Assembly (NCBI GenBank): GCA_014653975.1
Contig: JACWDR010000001.1
Location: forward strand, 90,001-154,000
Length of the DNA: 64,000 nt
Direction of reading: 5' to 3'
Source: Pelagibacterales bacterium SAG-MED20
GTDB lineage: Bacteria > Pseudomonadota > Alphaproteobacteria > Pelagibacterales > Pelagibacteraceae
A program made the position numbers and the translations under genes. Below the pieces are notes generated by a model that was given only the letters and a program-made list of their open reading frames with translations, had not been told where the DNA came from and did no database searches. The stretch's first letter is position 1. Each line of letters begins with the position of its first letter. Below, piece by piece: positions 19,464 to 29,778 of this stretch.

Positions 19464-20204
19464 TCAAGATTTATATTCCATAATCTTTTTTATAGCTAGA
19501 TATTCTTCTCTAGTATCAACTCCTATAGGAGAAGAGTTTGCTAACGCAACATGTATTTTAAATTCATTATCTAGCGCTCTTAATTGTTCTAGTCTATTTG
19601 CTTTCTCATTTTTTGTTTGATTTAAATTTACAAGTTTTTCTAATACACTTACTTTATAAGAATAGATTCCTATATGATGATAAATATTTTCACTAATTTT
19701 TGACAGATTTTCTCTAGTAAAATTTAATGCAAGCGTAAAATCATTATCCTCTAATTTGCTTTCTGTTATTACTTTAACTACATTTTTATTGTTTTGCATT
19801 TTGTTATCTTTAATTATGGCTGCCAAAGTTCCAATTTCAGTATTATTATAAACCATTAGATTATTTAAATTAATAATGTCATTCTTATCAATATTAGGTT
19901 CATCTCCTTGTAAATTTATTATGTAATCAATATTTTTTATATCTAGTTTTTTATAGGCTTCAAAAATTCTATCTGTTCCTGTTTTATGATTGCTACTTGT
20001 TAGAATTCCTTTGCCCCCATTTTTTAAAACATCTTCTAAAACTTCCTTATCTTCTGTTGCGACTACCACTTCACCTATATCTGCTTCTTGAGCTCTCTTA
20101 AAAACATGAGAAATTATCGATAAATTATTGATTTTCAAAAGTGGCTTACCTGGTAATCTGGTAGCTGCCATTCTTGAAGGTATTAATATCAGTGTTTTTT
20201 TCAT
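19464..20204 (-). CDS. kdsB: 3-deoxy-manno-octulosonate cytidylyltransferase
   Basis: ORF; LILIPSRMAATRLPGKPL, INLQGDEPNI motifs. Confidence 0.95.
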   Translation of the reverse strand: MKKTLILIPSRMAATRLPGKPLLKINNLSIISHVFKRAQEADIGEVVVATEDKEVLEDVLKNGGKGILTSSNHKTGTDRIFEAYKKLDIKNIDYIINLQGDEPNIDKNDIINLNNLMVYNNTEIGTLAAIIKDNKMQNNKNVVKVITESKLEDNDFTLALNFTRENLSKISENIYHHIGIYSYKVSVLEKLVNLNQTKNEKANRLEQLRALDNEFKIHVALANSSPIGVDTREEYLAIKKIMEYKS

Positions 20205-20299
20205 TATAAAATTACTTACTTTGTGCGTCTAACAGACACAAAATTTAAAATTAACTTTTCTTTAATTATCATGTTATATGTCCAAATAATAATTTTAAA

Positions 20300-20839
20300 A
20301 TGGATTCGTTCGAACTAAATAAAATCATTGCTGCAATCTTAATGGTTGCACTACTTGTAATAGGCTTAGGAAAAATTGCAGATGGTGTTTTTTATGTAAA
20401 AAAACCAGAAAATCCAGGCTACAAAGTTGAAGTAGAAAATCAATCCACTGTTACAGCTACTCAAGTATCAGCAGCTAAAACTAAAATTGATATTGTTGCT
20501 CTAATGGCTAAAGGAGACGTTGAAAGTGGTAAAAAAGTTTTTAAAAAATGTGCTGCATGTCACTCTATCAAAAAGGGTGGTGGAAATAAAATTGGCCCAG
20601 CGCTTTATAATGTTGTTGGTAGAAAGGTTGGGGGTTTAGATGACTATAAATATTCTAAAGCATTGGCTGCATATGGTAAAGAATGGACATTTGAAGAGTT
20701 AAATGGATTTTTACTAAAGCCTGCTACTTATTTAAAGGGAACTAAAATGGCCTATGCTGGTTTAAGAAAAGAGGTAGATAGAGCTTCTGTAATTAAATAC
20801 TTAAATGAAAGTGGTGATACTCCGAAACCTCTACCTTAA
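20300..20839 (+). CDS. Membrane-anchored class I cytochrome c (CycM-like)
   Basis: ORF; N-terminal TM, CAACHSIKKGGGNKIGPALYNVVGR heme-binding motif, GTKMAYAGL. Confidence 0.92.
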   Translation: MDSFELNKIIAAILMVALLVIGLGKIADGVFYVKKPENPGYKVEVENQSTVTATQVSAAKTKIDIVALMAKGDVESGKKVFKKCAACHSIKKGGGNKIGPALYNVVGRKVGGLDDYKYSKALAAYGKEWTFEELNGFLLKPATYLKGTKMAYAGLRKEVDRASVIKYLNESGDTPKPLP

Positions 20840-21760
20840 TTTACCAAAACAATACATTAAAATACTTTTTTGTACATGAACCCTATTTAATGCTTGTATC
20901 CAAACTTTAGAATTTTTTCCTAAAAAGACTTCATCTGAAACCTCTGATCCTCTTGGTAAACAATGTAAAAAAGTTACATCTTTTTTAGCAAAACCAATCA
21001 ATTTAGTATTAATTTGAAAATTCTTGAAGTTTTTAATCTTTATAGTCTTATTAACTTTGTCATTCAAAGAAATAACTTTATCTGAAAAAATTACGTCTGC
21101 ATTTCTTGCTGCTTTTTTAGCATCATGATAAAAATTAATATTTCCTTTATACTTTTTTATCCATTCAAGTACAAATTTTTTAGGTTTATATTTTTTAGGG
21201 CAACCAATACTTAATTTAAAAGAAAACTTAATAGAGGCAGCAATTAAACTATTTAGAACATTATTTGAGTCTCCAATCCAACAGATATTTAATTTTGAAA
21301 TAGATTTTTTTTTAATTTCTTCAACTGTAAAAATATCTGATAAAACTTGTGTTGGATGTGATGATGGACTCAATCCATTAATAATAGGTATTGTTAAAGC
21401 TTTACTAAATTCTTCTATCTTTTTATCACTATCAGTCCTCAACATAAAGCCATCACCATAAGTGGACAAGATTTTTGCAGTATCAGCTAAACTTTCACCT
21501 CCTTTACCCAAATGTAACTCATTAGCTTTAATATTAATTGTCCCTCCACCCAATTGTTTAATTGCAAGATAAAAGCTCAATCTAGTTCTTGAACTTGCCT
21601 TTTCAAACATTTGAATAAGTAATTTTCCTTTTAAAGGATTGTCTTTATCAACATCAAGAGTGTTAAAACTTTTTCTTTTTCTTTTTCTTTTTTTTGCATC
21701 ATCTATGATTTTTCTAAGATCTTTTGCTGGAATATCTTTAAGATTAATAAAATGTTTCAT
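20831..21760 (-). CDS. argF: Ornithine carbamoyltransferase (divergent)
   Basis: ORF; FEKASSRTRLSFYLAIKQLGG, INGLSPSSHPTQVLSDIFT, FLHCLPRGSEV; followed by argD. Confidence 0.88.
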   Translation of the reverse strand: MKHFINLKDIPAKDLRKIIDDAKKRKRKRKSFNTLDVDKDNPLKGKLLIQMFEKASSRTRLSFYLAIKQLGGGTINIKANELHLGKGGESLADTAKILSTYGDGFMLRTDSDKKIEEFSKALTIPIINGLSPSSHPTQVLSDIFTVEEIKKKSISKLNICWIGDSNNVLNSLIAASIKFSFKLSIGCPKKYKPKKFVLEWIKKYKGNINFYHDAKKAARNADVIFSDKVISLNDKVNKTIKIKNFKNFQINTKLIGFAKKDVTFLHCLPRGSEVSDEVFLGKNSKVWIQALNRVHVQKSILMYCFGKLR

Positions 21761-21762
21761 AA

Positions 21763-22929
21763 TTATTTATAGTTTAAACAAACTTTTTTAATAATATTTA
21801 TTGCTAAATCAATTTCTTTTTTTTTAACATTAAGCGGGGGTAAAATTCTTATAACATTTTCTGCCGCTCTTATTGTTAACAACTTATTATCCATTAATTT
21901 TTTAACAAATTTTGTTTGATCATCAAATAATTGTAAACCAATTAAAAAACCTACGCCTCTTACCTCTTTAATAATTTTTGGATACTCTTCTTTAAGTTTA
22001 TTTAGCTCTGAGTGAAAATATTTTGAGAGTTTTTGAACATTTTTAAGAAACCCTTTTTTAAATATTTGATCTAAAACTGCATTACCAACTGACATTGCTA
22101 GAGGGTTTCCACCAAAAGTAGAGCCGTGTGTTCCTGGTGTTATTCCAGAAGCAGCTTTTTTATTCATCAAGACTGCCCCAAGGGGAAAACCACCTCCTAT
22201 ACCCTTAGCTATTGGGACAATATCGGGCTTAACTTTTGAGTTATCAAATGCAAAAAAATTACCTGATCTTCCTATACCACACTGGACTTCGTCTAAAATT
22301 AAAAGAATTTTCTTTTGATTACAAATTTTTCTAAGTTCTTTTAAGCACCAATCAGGCACAACTTTAATGCCTCCCTCTCCCATAACAGTTTCAATCATAA
22401 TTGCAGCTGTTTTACTTGTTATAGACCTTTTTAATGATTTATGATCTCCGAATTCAAAATGATCAAAACCATCAACTTTTGGGCCAAAACCCTCTGTCAT
22501 TTTTTTTGATCCACTTGCGTAAATTGCTGCTAAAGTTCTTCCATGAAATGAGTTTTTAACACAAAGAATTCTATTTTTCTTAGGTTGACCAATCGAATAA
22601 AAATACCTTCTTGCAATTTTAATTGCCGCTTCTGTTGCTTCTGTTCCTGAGTTTTGAAAGATAACATAATCTGCAAATGTTTTTTGAGTTAATCTTTTAG
22701 CTAATCTTTCCCCTTCTGGAATTTGAAAAGAATTAGACACATGCCAAATCTTTTTTGATTGTTTTGTAAGAGCCTTTATTAAATATGGATTTGCATGCCC
22801 AAAAGAATTTACTGCAATTCCACTTACAAAGTCTAAATATTTCTTTCCATTAGTTGAGTATAAAAAACTACCTTTTCCTTTCTTAAATGAAATTTTTCTT
22901 CTATTATAATTTTTTGCTAGAGCACTCAT
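21763..22929 (-). CDS. argD: Acetylornithine aminotransferase
   Basis: ORF; class III aminotransferase LILDEVQCGIGRSG, AKGIGGGFPLGAVL motifs. Confidence 0.93.
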   Translation of the reverse strand: MSALAKNYNRRKISFKKGKGSFLYSTNGKKYLDFVSGIAVNSFGHANPYLIKALTKQSKKIWHVSNSFQIPEGERLAKRLTQKTFADYVIFQNSGTEATEAAIKIARRYFYSIGQPKKNRILCVKNSFHGRTLAAIYASGSKKMTEGFGPKVDGFDHFEFGDHKSLKRSITSKTAAIMIETVMGEGGIKVVPDWCLKELRKICNQKKILLILDEVQCGIGRSGNFFAFDNSKVKPDIVPIAKGIGGGFPLGAVLMNKKAASGITPGTHGSTFGGNPLAMSVGNAVLDQIFKKGFLKNVQKLSKYFHSELNKLKEEYPKIIKEVRGVGFLIGLQLFDDQTKFVKKLMDNKLLTIRAAENVIRILPPLNVKKKEIDLAINIIKKVCLNYK

Positions 22930-22932
22930 ATT

Positions 22933-23745
22933 TTAAGATTTTATTTTATAGCCTTTTTTGTAAAGGTAAAAAGCCATAAACCACATTACAAAACTTAATA
23001 TTAATAAAAATATCATTCCTAAGATAATTGAACCATCTGATGTTCCAAGAAAACCATATCTAAATCCATCAATCATATAAAAAAAAGGATTTATATGACT
23101 TATAGTTTGAAAAAAATTTGGCAGTTTATCAATCGAGTAAAAAACTCCTGATAAAAAACTTAATGGAGTAATTACAAAATTAGTTACAGTGGCTGTGTGA
23201 TCAAATTTTTCAGCCCAAAGACCAGTAATAAATCCTAAACCTCCTAATATAAAAGAGCTTAAAAATCCAAAAATAAAAATGTAAAGAATACTATGTATAG
23301 GGACTTCCACTATTATAGAAAAAACTATTATTGAAATTATGGCAATTAAAAAACTTCGAGTTATAGATGCTAGAATTATTGCTAGTGATACCTCCAGCGC
23401 TGATAAAGGTGCATAAAGCATATCAACAATATTTCCTTGAATTTTAGATATCATTAGAGAAGATACAGAGTGACTAAATGACTGAGTGAGTATACTCATT
23501 GCAATCAAACCAGGTGCCAAAAAGGTAATAAAAGAGTGCCCAAGAACATCCCCTCTATCATTGCCTAAGGCTAAAGATAAAACCGACAAAAAAAGCAAAC
23601 TTGATACAAGTGGAGATAGAAGAGTTTGCTGCCAAACTGCCATAAATCTATTGCACTCTTTTAACCACAAACTTTTAAAACCAATCCAGTTTATAAAACC
23701 AAATCTTATTACTTTAATTTGATATTTTTTATTTAATTCAACCAT
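22933..23745 (-). CDS. ABC-2 type transporter permease
   Basis: ORF (track start 23790; MVELNKK at 23745 more plausible); multiple TM segments, ABC-2 permease pattern. Confidence 0.8.
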   Translation of the reverse strand: MVELNKKYQIKVIRFGFINWIGFKSLWLKECNRFMAVWQQTLLSPLVSSLLFLSVLSLALGNDRGDVLGHSFITFLAPGLIAMSILTQSFSHSVSSLMISKIQGNIVDMLYAPLSALEVSLAIILASITRSFLIAIISIIVFSIIVEVPIHSILYIFIFGFLSSFILGGLGFITGLWAEKFDHTATVTNFVITPLSFLSGVFYSIDKLPNFFQTISHINPFFYMIDGFRYGFLGTSDGSIILGMIFLLILSFVMWFMAFYLYKKGYKIKS

Positions 23746-23869
23746 AAGTAAACATATATAAAGATTTTTAATTAATTGTGTAAAAAACAAAAAAATCTAT
23801 TGTTTTTTTCTACATCCTATGTGATCTATATATAGTTATAATAATTAATTAAAATACTAAATATAGATT

Positions 23870-24373
23870 ATGAGCTGGAATGATGAAAAAGTTGCTAAAT
23901 TAAAAGAGCTTTGGGGACATGGTAATACAGCGAGTCAAATTGCAGAAATTATAGGTGGCATCAGTAGAAATGCGGTTATCGGTAAAGCACATAGATTAAA
24001 TCTATCTTCCAAAATAAAAGTTAGAAATGCTTCATCAAAACAAAATTTTCAAAATAAAGATGAAAATAATAATGGAGTGTCAAAACGAGGGAGAAAAAGT
24101 AAATTTCAGTCTTTAATTATTGAAAAAGATTTTGAACCTGAAAACCCTAAAAAGTTAGAAGAATTAGATGAAAATTCATGTAAATGGCCCATTGGTCACC
24201 CTGAAGAAGAATCATTTTATTTTTGTGGTAGATCCTCTTTAAAAGATTTTTCATATTGTAAACTTCATTTACTATATGCATATCAACAAAAAACTAAAGG
24301 TAAAGAGGATGATGCTTCTGACAAAGAAGAAGAGGCTTCTCAATATACTGAAAAAAAAATTAACACTGCCTAA
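23870..24373 (+). CDS. gcrA: GcrA-family cell cycle regulator
   Basis: ORF; MSWNDEKVAKLKELWGHGNTASQIAEIIGGISRNAVIGKAHRL N-terminus and CKWPIGHP C-terminal motif. Confidence 0.95.
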   Translation: MSWNDEKVAKLKELWGHGNTASQIAEIIGGISRNAVIGKAHRLNLSSKIKVRNASSKQNFQNKDENNNGVSKRGRKSKFQSLIIEKDFEPENPKKLEELDENSCKWPIGHPEEESFYFCGRSSLKDFSYCKLHLLYAYQQKTKGKEDDASDKEEEASQYTEKKINTA

Positions 24374-24505
24374 AATTAATTGTAAAAAAACTTAATATAT
24401 TTTTTATCAGCCTGTTCCATAATAAGTTAGAAAATTAAAAATATTAGAACATAAATAAAATCAGCTGAAGTAAATAATTTATATCTGAATTTTTAAAAAT
24501 TATTT

Positions 24506-25471
24506 TTAATTTATAGTATTATATTTCTTAGTAGAGAACTGCCCACCTTCTCTCCACATATAGCAATATTTTTCAACTTCTTTCTCAAAAACTCTTACGC
24601 TCGGAATTCCTATATCAGAGTTAGTTTGATATTTTTTAGATGGAATATTGTCATATTTTAAAAGTTTAAGCTGGTCTAATGTTAATAATGGTTTTGGAAA
24701 TAATTGAAAAAAATTTGCAGATACTTTTGCTAAAAAAAGAGGCATTGGTAAAAGAATTCTATTTTTATCAATAAGTTTTAATAATTTTTTTAATATTTCT
24801 TTCAGCGAAATTATTTCTGGGCCAACGCACTCAATTGTTTTAGAATATATATTTTTAGAAATAATTTGATAAATTATATCTGTTAAATCAGAGCAATGAA
24901 TTGGGGCAAACTTTGTGACTCCATTATAATAGAGTGGAAAAATTGGAAGTCTATTTAAAAGTGTCATAAAATTTGTAGTAAAATTATCATCCACAGAGTA
25001 AACTATTGATGGTCTTAATATTGTTGCTAAAGGAAAGCTTTTTTGAATACTAGACTCACCTTCTAACTTACTTTTTGCATACTCTGAGTCATTTGCATCA
25101 TTAATGCCTAGTGCTGACAAATGAATAAATTGTTGAACTTTATATTCCTTGCAAAGTTTGGCTAAAATAGATGGAAAAATAGAATGAACATTTTTAAAAG
25201 TACTACCTTTTCCACTTTCATACAAAATACCAATTAAATTAATACAGATATCTGTCTTACTAAATAGTCTTCTAATCTTAGATTCGTCAAAAATATTAGC
25301 TTCTACAATATCTATATAACCTGGATTGGCTTGAGTCTTTATTACATATCCTTTTTGATGGAGATTCCTAGTAACTACAGTTACTTTATAATTATTTTTG
25401 GTAAGCTTTCTAATCAAATGACGACCTATTTGACCGCTCCCGCCAAAAATTAGACAATTTTTTGCTTTCAT
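24506..25471 (-). CDS. NDUFA9-like NAD(P)-dependent epimerase/complex I-associated protein
   Basis: ORF; Rossmann IFGGSGQIGRHLIRKL, FIHLSALGINDANDSEYAKSKLEGE. Confidence 0.82.
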   Translation of the reverse strand: MKAKNCLIFGGSGQIGRHLIRKLTKNNYKVTVVTRNLHQKGYVIKTQANPGYIDIVEANIFDESKIRRLFSKTDICINLIGILYESGKGSTFKNVHSIFPSILAKLCKEYKVQQFIHLSALGINDANDSEYAKSKLEGESSIQKSFPLATILRPSIVYSVDDNFTTNFMTLLNRLPIFPLYYNGVTKFAPIHCSDLTDIIYQIISKNIYSKTIECVGPEIISLKEILKKLLKLIDKNRILLPMPLFLAKVSANFFQLFPKPLLTLDQLKLLKYDNIPSKKYQTNSDIGIPSVRVFEKEVEKYCYMWREGGQFSTKKYNTIN

Positions 25472-25487
25472 ATATATATATTTACAG

Positions 25488-26099
25488 ATGAATATTGATA
25501 TTAAACTTCACAAGAATGATCTACCAGAAGATTTAGATTTAGGCAATATTATAGCGGTTGATGGAGAATTTATGGGACTCAACGTTAAACGTGATCCACT
25601 ATGCCTCATTCAAATCTCTAGCGGAAACTCAGATGCACATATTATTCAGTTGGATAGATCTAATTACAAAGCACCAAATTTAAATAAAATTCTTTCTGAT
25701 GAAAAAATAGCAAAAATATTTCATTATGGCAGAGCGGATATGGCTCACATTAAATACTATTTAAAAACAGAAACTAAAAATATTCTAGACACCAAAATTG
25801 CCTCTAAGTTAGCCAGATCTTATTCTGACAGTCATTCCCTTAAAACTTTAATTAAAGAATTCGTTAATATAGATATTAGCAAACAGTTTCAAAGCTCTGA
25901 CTTCGGAGGCGAACTAACTCCTGCCCAGCTAAAATATTGTGCTAATGATGTAGTTTATTTACATAAAATACATGAAGAACTAAACAAAATTCTTGTACGA
26001 GAAAACAGAATTAATTTGTACAATGATTGTTTAAAATTTTTAAAAACAAGAGTTGAACTTGATTTAGCTTTATTTAAAGATGATATATGGGCTCATTAA
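25488..26099 (+). CDS. rnd: Ribonuclease D (short, DEDD 3'-5' exonuclease domain)
   Basis: ORF; VDGEFMGLNVKRDPLCLIQIS, FHYGRADMAHI, YCANDVVYLHKIH. Confidence 0.9.
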   Translation: MNIDIKLHKNDLPEDLDLGNIIAVDGEFMGLNVKRDPLCLIQISSGNSDAHIIQLDRSNYKAPNLNKILSDEKIAKIFHYGRADMAHIKYYLKTETKNILDTKIASKLARSYSDSHSLKTLIKEFVNIDISKQFQSSDFGGELTPAQLKYCANDVVYLHKIHEELNKILVRENRINLYNDCLKFLKTRVELDLALFKDDIWAH

Positions 26100-27071
26100 A
26101 TGAAAAAAAAAGATTATAAAAAAATTGCAAAAGATGTAATTAATCTAGAAATTCAGGCTCTAAAAAAATTAAAAAAATCTATAAATAGCTCTTTTGAAGA
26201 TGCTGTTACTGCCATTTCAAAATGTCAGTCTAAGGTAGTTTTGTGTGGAGTTGGAAAAAGTGGACTTATTGCTGCAAAAATTGCAGCAACACTTTCTTCA
26301 GTTGGAACCCCTTCGTTTTCTCTCTCAGCAAATGACTGCTCACATGGAGACTTAGGCAGTATTTCAAAAAAAGATATTTTAATATTAATTAGCTATTCTG
26401 GATCTACTGAAGAACTAAAAAATATAATAAAATATGCAAATCGAAATAAAATTACTTTAATTGGCATAATGTCAAAAAAAAATTCAATTTTGTACAAGGC
26501 AGCTGACATTAAACTTTTTATACCTGAAGTTACTGAGGCTGGCCTAGGGATTGTTCCAACGTCTAGCACAATAAATCAATTAAGTATTGGTGATGCTTTA
26601 GCGGTAGCTACATTAAATAAAAAAAATATAGGTAAAAAAGATTTTAAAAAATTTCATCCTTCTGGAAATTTAGGTGCAAAACTTAAGACAGTTGAAGATA
26701 TAATGTTAACTAAAGATAGAGTTCCTTTTATAAATGAAAATTCAAATATGAAAATTGCTCTTAAAACTTTGACTCAAAAAAAATTAGGGACTCTTATTGT
26801 TAAAAATATAAAAGGAGAAACAACAGGGATTATCACTGATGGACAAATAAGACGATTCGGTCAAAAAAACCAAAATTTACATAACTTAAAGGTCAAAGAG
26901 GTTATGACTAAAAACCCAATTAAAGTTAATAAAGATATTTTAGCGCAAAAAGCTCTTTCGATAATGAATGAAAAAAAAATTACAAGTCTATGTGTAAATA
27001 GTTCTAAGAAAAAAAATAAAACAATTGGTATTATTCATATTCATAACATTCTTGGGGCTAATATCTATTAA
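26100..27071 (+). CDS. kdsD: Arabinose-5-phosphate isomerase (KpsF/GutQ family)
   Basis: ORF; SIS domain VVLCGVGKSGLIAAKIAATLSSVGTPSF, C-terminal CBS domains. Confidence 0.93.
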   Translation: MKKKDYKKIAKDVINLEIQALKKLKKSINSSFEDAVTAISKCQSKVVLCGVGKSGLIAAKIAATLSSVGTPSFSLSANDCSHGDLGSISKKDILILISYSGSTEELKNIIKYANRNKITLIGIMSKKNSILYKAADIKLFIPEVTEAGLGIVPTSSTINQLSIGDALAVATLNKKNIGKKDFKKFHPSGNLGAKLKTVEDIMLTKDRVPFINENSNMKIALKTLTQKKLGTLIVKNIKGETTGIITDGQIRRFGQKNQNLHNLKVKEVMTKNPIKVNKDILAQKALSIMNEKKITSLCVNSSKKKNKTIGIIHIHNILGANIY

Positions 27072-27076
27072 AAATA

Positions 27077-27673
27077 ATGCAAAAAAAAGTATTATTACAA
27101 TTTTTTTTATTTTCACTTATTTTGGTGATGGGAATTTTTTTTTATAGAACTTATTTTTACGATAAAAATGAAGAAATACCTTTACAGAACAATACTACTC
27201 AAAAAATGAATAGTGAAAACAAAAAATCTAATATTATTTACAACATTGAGTACATTGCTGAGGACAGAAACGGAAACAGCTATATAATTAAATCTGACTA
27301 TGGAGAATTAAAAAGTGATAATTCAAATTTAATTACACTAAAGGAAGTTTTGGCAGTCATAAATATTAAAAATTCATCTCCCATTAAAATCTACTCAGAT
27401 CATGCTATATACAACAATACAAGCTATGATACCGAGTTTTATGGGAATGTAAGAGTAACCTACATTGATCACAATATTACTTCAGATAATTTAGATTTGT
27501 ACTTTAAAAAAGATTTGGCATATATTTCAAATAATGTGGTCTATAAAAACTTGAATACCACCCTTCAAGCAGATAAAATAGAAATGGACTTAGTAACAAA
27601 AAATTCGAATATATACATGAATAATAAATTTCGAAAAGTAAAAGTTACAAACAAAAAAAATGGCTATAATTAA
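27077..27673 (+). CDS. lptC: LPS export system protein LptC
   Basis: ORF; single N-terminal TM, LptC/OstA-like beta repeats, located between kdsD and lptB. Confidence 0.78.
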   Translation: MQKKVLLQFFLFSLILVMGIFFYRTYFYDKNEEIPLQNNTTQKMNSENKKSNIIYNIEYIAEDRNGNSYIIKSDYGELKSDNSNLITLKEVLAVINIKNSSPIKIYSDHAIYNNTSYDTEFYGNVRVTYIDHNITSDNLDLYFKKDLAYISNNVVYKNLNTTLQADKIEMDLVTKNSNIYMNNKFRKVKVTNKKNGYN

Positions 27674-28436
27674 AAAATTCCGTATAAAGTCTTTTAAGAC
27701 AAAAAAACCAATAATAGAGTTGGACAAGCTATCTCTTTCTTTTGGAAAAAGAACAATTCTTGATAATGTAAGTTTTTCAGTTAATGAAGGACAAATTCTT
27801 GGATTACTAGGACCAAATGGTGTTGGTAAATCAACAATATTTAATTTAATTACAGGACTGATAAAACCAGATTATGGGTCAATAAAAATTCAATCAAAAA
27901 TTGTTAATGATTATCCGATTTACTTAAGAACAAAAAAATTTAAGATTGGTTATGTTCCCCAACATGGTGGATATTTCCACGATCTAACTCTTTTAGAAAA
28001 TCTAAAAGCAATTGGAGAAATTTTACTACCTGATAAAAAAATTAGAGCAGAAAAAATAGACTCTTTAATTGCAAAATTTGAATTAGATCCCGTTACTAGT
28101 GTAAAAGCAAATCACTTATCAGGTGGACAAAAAAAAAGATTGGTAATTGCTCTTGCCTTATTAGGAAGTCCAAAGATTTTACTTTTGGATGAACCTTTTG
28201 CAGCTCTAGATGTTTTAACAATAAAAATGCTTCAACAAATTATTGTAAATTTACAAAGTGAAAATAACATATCCATAATACTATGTGATCATCAAGCAAG
28301 AGATCTCTTGACTTGTGTTGATGTGGCCTTGGTGCTATCAAATTGCAAAGTGATAGCAAGCGGTGCACCTAATCAGTTGGTAAATAACAATGAAGCCAAA
28401 AATGCCTACTTTGGTGAATCTTTTAAAATAAATTAA
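27660..28436 (+). CDS. lptB: LPS export ABC transporter ATP-binding protein
   Basis: ORF; GLLGPNGVGKSTIF Walker A, HLSGGQKKRLVIALAL signature, ILLLDEPFAALD. Confidence 0.93.
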   Translation: MAIIKKFRIKSFKTKKPIIELDKLSLSFGKRTILDNVSFSVNEGQILGLLGPNGVGKSTIFNLITGLIKPDYGSIKIQSKIVNDYPIYLRTKKFKIGYVPQHGGYFHDLTLLENLKAIGEILLPDKKIRAEKIDSLIAKFELDPVTSVKANHLSGGQKKRLVIALALLGSPKILLLDEPFAALDVLTIKMLQQIIVNLQSENNISIILCDHQARDLLTCVDVALVLSNCKVIASGAPNQLVNNNEAKNAYFGESFKIN

Positions 28437-28452
28437 ATAAAATTAATTTCAT

Positions 28453-29778
28453 ATGGCTAATGTCTTAAGGATTAATAAAAAAATTGCATCCTATGATAAA
28501 AAAATAATAGTTGATGGAGATAAAAGTCTATCAATAAGATGGGTGTTGTTGGCGTCGCAATCATCAGGAAAGTCTAAAGCATATAATCTTTTAATGTCAG
28601 AAGATGTTAATGCAGCATTAGACTCTATAAAAAAACTGGGAATAAAAGTTAAGTTACATAAACACTTTTGTGAGATTTACGGAAAAGGAATTAACGGTTT
28701 CAAATACAAAAAAAATTTAATAATTAACGCAAGAAACTCAGGAACACTTGGAAGACTTCTCCTCGGCCTGCTGGTTAAATCAAATAAAAAGATTAAGTTT
28801 GTTGGAGACAAAAGTTTGTCTAAAAGAGATTTTTCTAGAATAACTAAACCACTCAAAAAATTTGGTGCTAAATTTTATCATGAAACAAAAAATAAATTAC
28901 CTTTGTCAATCTTAGGTTCGGAGACTATAAAAGGAATAAATTATTTAGAAAATAAAGGCTCAGCTCAATGTAAGAGCAGTGTAATGCTTGCAGCTCTTAA
29001 CGCTTCAGGCACAACCTCAATAAAAGCAAAAAAATCAAGAAATCATACAGAACTACTTTTTAAACACTTAAAGATACCTATAAAAATTAAGAGATCTAAA
29101 AAATTTGATTATATTGAAATCAAACAACCAAAAAAAATTAAAGCATTCAATTATCATATACCTGGAGATATAAGCTCAAGTGCTTTTTTCATGGCGCTAA
29201 CTACATTGTCTAATAATTCAAAACTAACAATTAAAGATGTAAACACAAACCCCTCGAGAATAGGTGTAATTAAAATTTTAAAAAAAATGGGTGCTAAAAT
29301 ATCATTTAGAAATCAAAGGAATTATAATGGTGAAAAGATTGCGGACATATTAATAAAAAGTTCTAAAAAACTTAAGTCAATAAATTGCCCTCCAGAACTA
29401 AATAGTAGTGCTATAGATGAGTTTTTAATAATTTTTTTAGTTGCTGCAAAAGCAAAAGGAATTTCTCATTTCAAAGATTTATCTGAACTTAACCAAAAAG
29501 AAAGTCCAAGATTGAATTTGGGATCTAAAATTTTAAATATAATGGGAATTAAAACAGAACTGTCTAAAGACTCAATTAAGATATATGGTCAACCAAATTT
29601 AGAGATAAAAAAAACCATTATTGTGAAAGATTACTTAAAAGATCATAGAGTTTTTATGATGAGCACAATTGCAGCTTTAACTTGTGGAGGAAATTGGCAA
29701 ATTCATGATAAAGATTCTGTTAATACTTCCTTTCCATCTTTTTTAAAAATAATTACTAAATTAAAAAATAAACACTAA
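28453..29778 (+). CDS. aroA: 3-phosphoshikimate 1-carboxyvinyltransferase (EPSP synthase)
   Basis: ORF; GDKSLSIRWVLLASQ, RNSGTLGRLLLG, SAQCKSSVMLAAL, NQKESPRL, DHRVFM. Confidence 0.93.
   Translation: MANVLRINKKIASYDKKIIVDGDKSLSIRWVLLASQSSGKSKAYNLLMSEDVNAALDSIKKLGIKVKLHKHFCEIYGKGINGFKYKKNLIINARNSGTLGRLLLGLLVKSNKKIKFVGDKSLSKRDFSRITKPLKKFGAKFYHETKNKLPLSILGSETIKGINYLENKGSAQCKSSVMLAALNASGTTSIKAKKSRNHTELLFKHLKIPIKIKRSKKFDYIEIKQPKKIKAFNYHIPGDISSSAFFMALTTLSNNSKLTIKDVNTNPSRIGVIKILKKMGAKISFRNQRNYNGEKIADILIKSSKKLKSINCPPELNSSAIDEFLIIFLVAAKAKGISHFKDLSELNQKESPRLNLGSKILNIMGIKTELSKDSIKIYGQPNLEIKKTIIVKDYLKDHRVFMMSTIAALTCGGNWQIHDKDSVNTSFPSFLKIITKLKNKH

Noticed and set aside
21668-21695. Possible regulatory microsatellite (TTTTTC repeats)
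   Set aside because: It lies inside argF and encodes the KKRKRKRK tract; phase variation cannot be argued because one ~6-nt unit preserves the frame.
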